Shown here one piece after another: positions 57,701 to 64,000 of a stretch of 64,000 bases of DNA; positions within the stretch are counted from its first letter, which is position 1, and each line of letters begins with the position of its first letter. Below the pieces are notes generated by a model. That model was not told the DNA's origin, did no database searches, and saw nothing but the letters and a program-made list of their open reading frames with translations. Position numbers and translations under genes: made by a program. Source of the stretch: Certhia americana (Eukaryota; Chordata; Aves; Passeriformes; Certhiidae); assembly GCA_018697195.1 (NCBI GenBank), contig JAGMWU010000092.1, positions 62,001 to 126,000 of the forward strand, written 5' to 3'.

Positions 57701-59944
57701 GAAGTTCATTCAGATCACACCATTCAGATCTAAACTAGAATGCCATGGAAGTTCAGAGATAACCCGACTGACTTCCTCATGTTTCAGTTAGTTTCTGACA
57801 AATTCATCACAACAAACTAAGCTCCTATGCATCCCAGTTTAAAATCATGGTTCCTACCTGTTGCTGGAGCACATACAGCATCCGAGCTGACCGTGCAGCT
57901 TGTTGCTGTCTCCGAGTGCAAAGCCGCTGCTCTTGTTCAAGATCTAGTTCTCTATCTCTCCCTAAAAAGCATAGAATATAAAGTTTTATATCTTAATTTA
58001 ACCCATGAAAATCCTAATTAAGCCATGACAACAGACATTATTTAGTAATAAGCCTTTTCCATGCAGAAACAAATCACATATTTGTGGGGGTTTCTTTAAC
58101 AGTAATGCAAGCTAGCTATTGTAAACTCTACATCCTGCTTCTATTTATAATTTGACTAAACAGTCTAATACAACATAGCTCATTAGTTATTTTAAAAAAT
58201 CATGTGACCCCTTAGTTTTATGACAAAGTTGTAGACAAAGCACGCAAAATTAAGAATGGTTAAACCTCCTGCTAGTTATTACAAAAGAACAAACTGCTTA
58301 AGGTGGCTAGCTATTCTTTTATATACTATTCAAAAAAATAGATGGTTCTCAGAAGTCCAGACATAAATATGTATTCTAATCCAACCAAAAAAATGGGGGG
58401 AGAAAAAATCAACAAGCTAGTGTACATTTATATAACATAATTACTGTTCAGTCTTACACCTTTTTTAATAATTTCTTCAATTTTCTGGACATAGCTCCTC
58501 AATTCTTTTTGCAGACGCTGGACTTCCTGCATATTTGGATGTTGTTTTTTATTTAAATTTGGCTTGGGATCTGGTCCTGTGTCATGGGTGGGTGGAGAGT
58601 CCAAAACAGCTGGTACTGGCTTTCCCTCCTTAAGCAGGCAGAGACAAACATTTGCATCAGAGCTGGCAGACACCCCTTGGGAAGGGTGGTTGAGTCTCTG
58701 CTGATGTGTCAAGCGAGTCTGAGAGTTCAGGGCATTTTTATTTCCTTGACTTACAAATACTTCAGTCTTCTGCAGTTGTAATTTTTGGGTCCACAATGGT
58801 GTACTGTCCACATCTCCAAATACCTCCTGCTTTACTTGTTCTTCCAGACGTCTTTCTTTGATGTCCCTTTTTGCCAGCTGAACAGCCAATTTCAGACTCT
58901 CTTCAGATACCACTGAGAACATCCCAGAGCTTCTCAGGCTGGGGTCCTCACTTTCAATTAGATTTCTGTGATCACTGAATGCCTTCAGCTTTTCTATTAT
59001 GATTGGACGGGGGTGAGAGAATCTGAGAGCCAAGTTCTCTGGAACTGCAGGAACATTTCTATTAAACTGGAGCTGTTCAAAGTGTAAAAAAACTCTGATG
59101 TTATACAGAACACTATACACAGGTGATGCAACTGTCTCATGATGGCACCGTTTTGGATTTGTGCTGAACACAGTGCTAACAGTACACCAATGTTTTCATT
59201 CTTGCTAAGCAGTGCTCACAGAGGTCAAGGCCTTTTCTGCTCCTCACCTGCTCACCACTAATTAGCCTGGGTGTGGGCAAGAAGCTAGAAAGGAAACAAC
59301 TGGATGGCTGACCCCAACTGACAAAAGGGATATTCCACACCCTGTGGCATCACGCTCAGCAGTAAAAGCTGCAGAGAAAGATAAAGGGGAGACTGGTGAC
59401 AGCATCTTGTTATATGTGCTGATGTCATAGAAATGGCTTAACTCCTGCCTGCTGATGGGATATAGAGAATGAATTAACTATTTTGCTTTGTTTGTGCACA
59501 CAAACAAGAAGGCATTTGCTTTCCCTGCTAACCTGCCTTTATCACAACCCATAACTTTCCTTACTTTTCACCATCAAGTTCTCTTCCCCATCCCAACTGG
59601 GAGAGAGCGAGCAAGTGGCTGCATGCTCAGCTGCTTACCGCGATTGAACCACAACAGACAATTAAGAATAACAATACATACAGTTTGTGATCTCTATCCT
59701 TACTAAAGGACAGTATCAAGATAATGTGTGACAGCATGAGGAAAGCTAGTATGGCACTCCCTGCTAGGCTATCTCACGAAGTGGGTCAGAATCATCTTTT
59801 AATTACAATCACAAAGAAAACTAATTCAGCATCGCTACAGACGGCAGATGGTACCTGCGTTTGTAAAACTTTAGCTTCATTCCTGTATCGCTGGGTGGTG
59901 AATGCAAACGCATCCTCAGACACCGCTGTCTTACTTGGTCCCAT
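48606..59944 (-). CDS. KIAA0753: KIAA0753 (OFIP/moonraker) gene model, centriolar satellite protein
   Basis: Coding exons, 5' to 3': 59855-59944, 58460-59072, 57858-57961, 57502-57564, 56449-56664, 55151-55361, 53864-54063, 52580-52749, 51705-51794, 51451-51538, 51074-51244, 49959-50040, 49188-49308, 48826-49050, 48606-48723. They total 2562 nt (853 codons plus TGA), all in phase. The human protein sits at centrioles and centriolar satellites with OFD1 and CEP20/FOR20, supports centriole duplication and ciliogenesis, and is mutated in oral-facial-digital and Joubert-type ciliopathies. Seen: LQFNRNVP near the start, [17 protein letters not shown], a Lys-rich [23 protein letters not shown], a helical [17 protein letters not shown] segment, and a conserved C-terminus ([37 protein letters not shown]). 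Human has 967 residues; the shortfall is mainly between residues 556 and 586 here, where human has two WLDAETS coiled-coil repeats and this gene shows one. It shares a divergent promoter with TXNDC17. Confidence 0.93.
48826..49050 (-). CDS. KIAA0753: KIAA0753 coding exon 14
   Basis: Residues 740-815, ending [18 protein letters not shown], which is strongly conserved. The acceptor is ttccag and the donor gtatat. Confidence 0.94.
49188..49308 (-). CDS. KIAA0753: KIAA0753 coding exon 13
   Basis: Residues 700-740, a variable linker with [20 protein letters not shown]. Human has LSPHPIRITKTVDRKDP. The acceptor is ttgtag and the donor gtaagt. Confidence 0.88.
49959..50040 (-). CDS. KIAA0753: KIAA0753 coding exon 12
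   Basis: Residues 673-700, [17 protein letters not shown] then [10 protein letters not shown]. Human has [25 protein letters not shown]. The acceptor is tacag and the donor gtaatt. Confidence 0.92.
51074..51244 (-). CDS. KIAA0753: KIAA0753 coding exon 11
   Basis: Residues 616-672, with [19 protein letters not shown] and [12 protein letters not shown]. Human has QLDDFLEDCASELWAVTH and MMRRMEEMEKYQ. The acceptor is agcag and the donor gtaaga. Confidence 0.92.
51451..51538 (-). CDS. KIAA0753: KIAA0753 coding exon 10
   Basis: Residues 586-615, [20 protein letters not shown] then SEPLLDRTQ. It corresponds to human [21 protein letters not shown]. The acceptor is gtgcag. The donor gtagta is followed 9 nt later by an in-phase GC donor (CAG|gcaagc). 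Confidence 0.82.
51705..51794 (-). CDS. KIAA0753: KIAA0753 coding exon 9
   Basis: Residues 556-586, [19 protein letters not shown] then [10 protein letters not shown]. It aligns with the second human repeat ([20 protein letters not shown]). Charged coiled-coil. The acceptor is tgaag and the donor gtaatg. Confidence 0.85.
52276..52290 (-). CDS. KIAA0753: Possible KIAA0753 15-nt microexon
   Basis: Between ttcccag and gtaaat lies a block that would insert TELRR just before LARLEAKHS, similar to human HEAARLAWLDAETS. It fits the phase on both sides, but so does joining exon 8 straight to exon 9. The upstream pyrimidine tract is weak. Undecided. Confidence 0.3.
52580..52749 (-). CDS. KIAA0753: KIAA0753 coding exon 8
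   Basis: Residues 500-556, [20 protein letters not shown] then [20 protein letters not shown]. Proline- and lysine-rich like human NRQPVKDRKAPWIPPNP. The acceptor ttaag lacks a strong pyrimidine tract. The donor is gtatgt. Confidence 0.85.
52750..53863 (-). other. KIAA0753 intron 7
   Basis: 1.1 kb of AT-rich sequence with no recognisable exon or repeat. The other KIAA0753 introns longer than 300 bp (49309-49958, 50041-51073, 51795-52579, 54064-55150, 55362-56448, 56665-57501, 57962-58459, 59073-59854) are equally plain apart from the microexon candidate. Confidence 0.65.
53864..54063 (-). CDS. KIAA0753: KIAA0753 coding exon 7
   Basis: Residues 433-499: a weakly conserved segment with [16 protein letters not shown] and [14 protein letters not shown]. 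The match to human is loose. The call rests on flanking phase, the acceptor tttcag and the donor gtacgg. Confidence 0.83.
55151..55361 (-). CDS. KIAA0753: KIAA0753 coding exon 6
   Basis: Residues 363-433, [18 protein letters not shown] then [13 protein letters not shown]. Human has SLLEKKLSPKKVKKC and SPKGERRPLTAKD. The acceptor is gtgcag and the donor gtttgt. Confidence 0.92.
56449..56664 (-). CDS. KIAA0753: KIAA0753 coding exon 5
   Basis: Residues 291-362, with [20 protein letters not shown] and [18 protein letters not shown]. The acceptor is ttccag and the donor gtagga. It is phase 0 at both ends. Confidence 0.96.
57502..57564 (-). CDS. KIAA0753: KIAA0753 coding exon 4
   Basis: Residues 270-290, [11 protein letters not shown] then [10 protein letters not shown]. 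Human has [21 protein letters not shown]. The acceptor is aaacag and the donor gtaaga. Confidence 0.95.
57858..57961 (-). CDS. KIAA0753: KIAA0753 coding exon 3
   Basis: Residues 235-269, containing [18 protein letters not shown], nearly identical to human. Coiled-coil composition. The acceptor is tttag and the donor gtagga. Confidence 0.95.
58460..59072 (-). CDS. KIAA0753: KIAA0753 coding exon 2
   Basis: Residues 31-235, opening [20 protein letters not shown] and closing [20 protein letters not shown]. The acceptor is gaacag. The donor gtgtaa is chosen over gtaaga 2 nt further because only the first keeps the frame into exon 3. Confidence 0.93.
59855..59944 (-). CDS. KIAA0753: KIAA0753 coding exon 1
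   Basis: Thirty codons, [13 protein letters not shown] through EAKVLQTQ, matching human MGPGQ...KVLQTQ. The chosen ATG (59944-59942) has G at -3 and +4. Another ATG 5 nt upstream is in a different frame. The donor is gtacca. Confidence 0.9.
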
Positions 59945-60121
59945 CCCATCGGCTCGAGAGCAAACCCGCTATTGTCCCTTTCTTGTGATCACAGCTGTGA
60001 ATGCGAGAATAAAGAGTTATTTCAGACACGCAAAAGCCATCCCGGGTCCGATGTGAGTAACAAAGGGAGAATAAGCCCGAGGAGCAGCGGAAAGAAAATT
60101 GGGACGGCCTCTCTGCAACGG

Positions 60122-60233
<112 letters not shown>

Positions 60234-60334
60234 CAGACGGACGGGCGGCCTGAGCGCGCCGGGACCCACCGGGCAACGTTCGAACCCGGCCCCGCCGCCG
60301 CAGGGCCTGCCGGGAACGCGCGGAGCTACGGCGG

Positions 60335-60460
60335 CCGGGCCGGACCGGGCCGGGCCGGGCCGGGCTCAGTGGGGCCGGGCCGGGCGGGGCTGGGCTGGGC
60401 TGGGCTGGGCTGAGTGGGGTTGGGCCGGGCTGGGTGGGGCCGGGCCGGGCCGGGCGGAGC
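60335..60460. repeat. GGGCC/GGGCT pentanucleotide arrays
   Basis: Blocks of gggcc and gggct in tandem just upstream of the TXNDC17 ATG, broken by short spacers. The G-runs at fixed spacing could form G-quadruplexes on the plus strand. Confidence 0.92.
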
Positions 60461-60476
60461 TTCCGCCGCTGCCGCC

Positions 60477-60618
60477 ATGGGCTGGGAGGAGGTGCAGGTC
60501 CGCGGGTATGCCGAGTTCGTGCGGACGGCGCAGAGCTACCACGGCCGGCCCATCTTCGCGCTGTTCTGCGGCGATAAGGACGCCGAGGGCAGGAGCTGGT
60601 GTCCCGACTGCGTGACCG
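60477..60618 (+). CDS. TXNDC17: TXNDC17 coding exon 1
   Basis: Codons 1-48, [18 protein letters not shown] through SWCPDCVT. It holds the CPDC redox motif. The donor is gtgagg. Confidence 0.97.
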
Positions 60619-62518
60619 GTGAGGCCCGTGCGGGGAGCGCCCTGCCTGCGGCATGGGCCGTGTCGGTGCTGCGGAGGCCGGAGCGGCCCCGGGGGCCTTC
60701 CCGGAGAGCGCCGTGCGGGCACGGCAGCGCCGTGAGGGCACAGCAGCGCCGTGAGGGCACGGCAGCGCCGTGCGGGGACGGCAGCGCCGTGAGGGCACGG
60801 CAGCGCCGTGCGGGGACGGCAGCGCCGTGAGGGCACTGCAGCGCCGTGAGGGCACGGCAGCGCCGTGAGGGCACGGCAGCGCCGTGAGGGCACGGCAGCG
60901 CCGTGCGGGGACGGCAGCGCCGTAAGGGCACAGCAGCGCCGTGAGGGCACGGCAGCGCCGTGCGGGGTGAGCGGGCCGGGACCGCAGCTGCCGCGCTGCC
61001 CTCTTGGCTGCCCACAGCGAAGGCTCGTACCCGGCCCGGCGAACAAACAGACCTGAGCCCTTTCACCTGTGTGCCCCGGCGGCAGCAGGGCGAGGCGGTT
61101 CTCAGAAATCACCGCACTGAACCGCCTGGGCTTTTGACGTGTCTGAGCAGGTACGAAGGCGCGTTATGGAACCCTGCTGAGTTACCACACCCAGCACAGG
61201 ACAGAACGAGTGTTTCTCTTCGTGTTAGAAAAGAAATTGGCCTTTACTCAAACACAAGTCTAGTCAGTGGTCGAGCACGTAATAAGCTGAAAAACTTGCA
61301 GATAGTCAAGTGAGACAAAATACAGATCTCTAACTAAAGCAGACAAAACATTAATTAGCAGCCTTGCTGGTCCAAGTAAATCCATGTGATTCTGTAGCAC
61401 AAGTACTAACAGATTTTAAAAATTATTTTCTAGCTGAGCCAATTGTGAGGAAGGAACTTCATAACCTGCCTGATGAGTCAGTTTTCATCTACTGTCTAGT
61501 AGGAGATAGAGCCTAGTAAGTACCTTTGAATGCTGAGAAATGAGATGACTTTGCTCTGTTGGTGGACTGGCGGTTAACAGTTGAAAAAACTGAGCTGTCC
61601 TTTGCTGTAAGGAGTCAATAATTTTTTAAGGTCTTCACAATCTCTGCCATTACCCATCTGCATGCTTGTTTTGAGAAGGGGGTTGGGAAGGAGTGAGGCA
61701 AAGGCCTCTGAATCAATTTGAAGCTATTTTAACTTCAGAGTGCCCTCTACAAGCTGTGCTTAATGCCTTCTTTCTGAACAGCTGGAAGGATCCCAACAAT
61801 GAATTCAGGAAGAATCTAAAACTAACAGGAGTGCCCACACTGCTTAAATATGGAACAGTAAGTGATTTGTTGTATGTTCTGGATCTACAGGCACTGAGAT
61901 GCAGACCTGGCAGGAATTTAGGGCTGTAAATGAATGTCATGTGTATTCTTTGAGAACACAGTCTTGCTCAAGGAGACCAGAGCATTCTGAACAGCTCTTC
62001 TGCTCCCTATTCCTCACTCAAACAGTTCCTCAAGAGAGAACCATTCTGTTTATTGTGTAATGTCTACAATAAACATGCAGTAAAGAGAGTATGTGCACTT
62101 TGCTCATAGTGCTTGAGGGGTTGAGAAACTTCTTAGCTACATATTGTTAATGTTTCTGCTTTTCAGCTCCTCAACTGTTGAAAAATCTGCACACTGAATT
62201 ACGGGAGTGAAACAATTTGATTTGGACTGCAGCTCAAGTTGTAACTACATGATAGTTGCAGTTACTTTCTTAGAAATGCCTCTTACAAGGCCAAAAACCC
62301 CTCAGGAATGTTTCAATTGTTATTACCTTTCTTGTTCCACCCCCAGTACCTCATTTCCCAAGACAACAGTTGCTGGATGTGGCTAATGTCAGTATGTACA
62401 AATGGCTCTCGGCTAGAACAGGTTTTTAATTATGATCTTTTCCTTTCAGCCTCAGAAGCTGGTCGAAGAAGAATGTTTTAAAGCAGAGCTTGTGCGTATG
62501 TTGTTTACTGAAGACTAA
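60477..62518 (+). CDS. TXNDC17: TXNDC17 (TRP14), thioredoxin-like protein, complete
   Basis: Coding exons 60477-60618, 61434-61515, 61782-61857 and 62450-62518, 369 nt, 122 codons plus TAA (human 123 aa). It is a cytosolic thioredoxin-fold oxidoreductase, reduced by thioredoxin reductase, that reduces cystine and selected disulfides and dampens TNF/NF-kB signalling in mammals. Seen: active site SWCPDC with Cys42 and Cys45; cis-Pro93 in [22 protein letters not shown]; and the C-terminus [20 protein letters not shown]. The ATG sits in an ideal Kozak context (gccgccATGG). Exon 1 follows GC-rich repeats, and intron 1 contains a 19-bp minisatellite. A polyadenylation signal lies about 200 bp after the stop. 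Confidence 0.97.
60710..60967 (+). repeat. 19-bp GC-rich minisatellite in TXNDC17 intron 1
   Basis: Thirteen full units and one partial unit of gccgtgagggcacggcagc, in exact 19-bp register. Two main variants alternate irregularly (gtgagggcacgg and gtgcggggacgg). Because 19 is not a multiple of 3 and stops are absent, several frames stay open and give spurious repeat proteins on both strands. Confidence 0.98.
60968..61433 (+). other. Remainder of TXNDC17 intron 1
   Basis: A GC-rich start fading to AT-rich sequence. The open frame at 60960-61313 begins in the minisatellite and has no family resemblance. Confidence 0.6.
61434..61515 (+). CDS. TXNDC17: TXNDC17 coding exon 2
   Basis: Codons 48-75, [18 protein letters not shown] then IYCLVGDRA, matching human [21 protein letters not shown]. 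The acceptor is ttctag and the donor gtaagt. Confidence 0.96.
61782..61857 (+). CDS. TXNDC17: TXNDC17 coding exon 3
   Basis: Codons 75-100, [13 protein letters not shown] then [13 protein letters not shown], with the cis-proline loop of the thioredoxin fold. The acceptor is gaacag and the donor gtaagt. Confidence 0.97.
62450..62518 (+). CDS. TXNDC17: TXNDC17 coding exon 4 (stop)
   Basis: Codons 101-122, [19 protein letters not shown] then TED, stop TAA at 62516-62518. The acceptor is tttcag. Confidence 0.97.
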   Translation, partial: PQKLVEEECFKAELVRMLFTED

Positions 62519-62713
62519 AGCCCTCACTAGTCAATCATTGATGAAGATGGTAATCTCAATTACTGCAGTGTCCTTTCAAGGAATCACTGACCTTTATTAA
62601 AACTTTCATGATTAGTTACTTTGGACTAGTCAGGATAGATGTCCTGAAGTTCTGGGTCCAAACCTTACACTAAAATCTTACAACAAAACCCTGTATCTTT
62701 CCTTTCATGACCA

Positions 62714-62719
62714 AATAAA
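62714..62719 (+). terminator. TXNDC17: TXNDC17 polyadenylation signal AATAAA
   Basis: The first canonical AATAAA after the TXNDC17 stop, about 196 nt downstream. Confidence 0.75.
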
Positions 62720-63710
62720 CTTGAGTTTGTGAACAACCTCTTTTAAAAGGAGCTGAGCTCATGTTAGAAACTCAGCCCGCACTTACTGAAGTGTAACTGC
62801 AAAGTTACACTTACAGTGAGTAAGGAGGAAGGGGAGAAACAGAGAAACCTCCTTCCTAAGCCTGACCATATAATTACTGAAAATGTTAAGATAAATTTTC
62901 AATGCCAAAGATGTTTAATGGCTTATCTGTTCAGTCCAAGTGTGATAATGTGATGGCTGACAGCAGTAGTCTCACTGATTACATGTTAATGGTTAACAGT
63001 TGAGAGTACCTGCTCCTACAAGGACAGGAAATACAACATGAATGCACCAGAAATACAGTCAAAAAATATGAAAATTAAAACCTTGGCAGCTGCCAAGAGC
63101 CATATTTTTTACAATAAAAGAAACTGTATAGGAACAAATGGCAAGTGCTTCTCCAATACTGCAAGCAATGGCACACCCTGTTGTCATTACATGGAGTGTA
63201 AAGAGACTCCAGAGCAGCCACTGCTGCAAGGGCAGAGACCAGGATTCAAGGAAGCTGAGTTTAATGGAACAGAGACAGCTACAGGTTGTTTCCTTCTCCA
63301 TCCTGCAGAGTTTATCAGCACCTATCTCTGCTCCACTCCCCACAACTCACCCTGTACACTCCTAATTTTTATCTGTACAATGTGCTGTAAGGAAAACTTT
63401 GGAAAACTTCCATCACCAATGACCACCAGGGAAACAGAAGTGACAAGTAATAGCTCAGCTTGGTTTCAAGGAAAAATGGCACAATTTCAACTTGGTCTTG
63501 TCCCAGAGCTATAAGTAGCAGGGAGTTCTTAGTGACACTTTAAGACACATCATTGTTCTCCAGGCTTCCTAGGAACAGCCTTTAGAGCTACACCTTTTTG
63601 TAGATACTTAATAACAAATCTAGGTTTTGTTTTCAAAATCAAGAGGAATCAATAACTACTGTAGTAAAGCTCTTACAAAATTGTCCATGCTATAAAATAA
63701 ATTGCAGGTG
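62720..63710. other. Intergenic sequence between the convergent TXNDC17 and MED31 3' ends
   Basis: About 1 kb between the two predicted polyadenylation signals. A plus-strand open frame of 158 codons (63038-63514) lies here, but its sequence is not protein-like by family or context. Confidence 0.6.
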
Positions 63711-63716
63711 TTTATT
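63711..63716 (-). terminator. MED31: MED31 polyadenylation signal
   Basis: TTTATT on the plus strand is AATAAA on the minus strand, about 170 nt after the MED31 stop. Confidence 0.65.
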
Positions 63717-63884
63717 AGTCTTTAAAAGAGTTGATGGAACAAAAACAACCCCAGTCACTTGACAAATTCAAATAAAGGGGACACACATCCAGAGCCAAAC
63801 TTACACAAGGGTTCATTCCTCTCCTTTAGTGAAGTAAATACTTCACTAAAACAGAGTACACCTTATCACTACTCCACATGCTTT

Positions 63885-64000
63885 TCATTTTACAGAGGTG
63901 TTGTTTTGTTGCTGCTGCTCGGCCAGTGCCTGCTGGAGGCGCATCCTTTTGCGGGAATAGTGCTGCCAGTGGAGGATCTGTTGCTCGTCGATAAATTTGG
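63885..64000 (-). CDS. MED31: MED31 (SOH1) last coding exon, partial at window edge
   Basis: The C-terminal 37 codons and TGA (63885-63887) of Mediator subunit 31, part of the Mediator middle module that links activators to RNA polymerase II. The sequence reads KFIDEQQILHWQHYSRKRMR then LQQALAEQQQQNNTSVK, against a human end of QQNNTAGK. The rest of the gene lies beyond 64000. It converges with TXNDC17, as in human. Confidence 0.97.
   Translation of the reverse strand, partial: KFIDEQQILHWQHYSRKRMRLQQALAEQQQQNNTSVK

Noticed and set aside
63038..63514. Plus-strand open frame of 158 codons between TXNDC17 and MED31
   Set aside because: No recognisable domain, no splice or promoter context, beyond the TXNDC17 polyadenylation signal, and AT-rich composition like the surrounding noncoding DNA.

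Overview
The window is vertebrate nuclear DNA, most likely from a songbird (passerine). Evidence for a bird: truncated CR1 retroposons with the avian 3' end at about 26.9, 28.6 and 36.0 kb, and small introns. Evidence for a songbird: a composite element at 37.69-37.81 kb with a tRNA-Ile-like head and a CR1-like tail, the architecture of the zebra finch SINE TguSINE1. There are no operons; every gene is split by GT-AG introns. I rebuilt exons by matching translated segments to remembered human proteins and requiring splice dinucleotides and reading phase to agree at each junction.

Gene order is PITPNM3 (-), KIAA0753/OFIP/moonraker (-), TXNDC17 (+), MED31 (-), which is the order on human 17p13. 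PITPNM3 fills 1263-46415 with 20 coding exons that join into one 972-codon frame (human about 974 aa). KIAA0753 fills 48606-59944 with 15 confident coding exons (853 codons) plus one doubtful 15-nt microexon. It is about 110 residues shorter than human, the gap lying in a coiled-coil region around 51.8-52.6 kb. TXNDC17 is complete in four exons (60477-62518, 122 aa, active site WCPDC). Only the last coding exon of MED31 is inside (63885-64000).

Control regions: a CpG island at about 45.9-47.0 kb covers PITPNM3 exon 1. A head-to-head promoter of 532 bp between the KIAA0753 and TXNDC17 start codons holds a (GA)n tract of about 107 bp and GGGCC/GGGCT pentamer arrays. TXNDC17 intron 1 opens with 13 full copies of a 19-bp GC-rich minisatellite. 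TXNDC17 and MED31 converge on about 1.4 kb of 3' sequence.

The most unusual structure is an inverted duplication inside PITPNM3. About 187 bp made of the 3' end of intron 9 plus the first 96 nt of exon 10 (12426-12612) is repeated in reverse orientation in intron 8 (14236-14423) at about 98% identity. The arms flank exon 9, so the pre-mRNA could form a long hairpin that loops out exon 9 and buries the exon 10 acceptor. The roles of the genes are unrelated to one another: lipid-transfer-family signalling (PITPNM3), centriolar satellite and ciliary function (KIAA0753), thiol redox (TXNDC17) and transcription (MED31). The long introns of PITPNM3 hold no other gene I can support.
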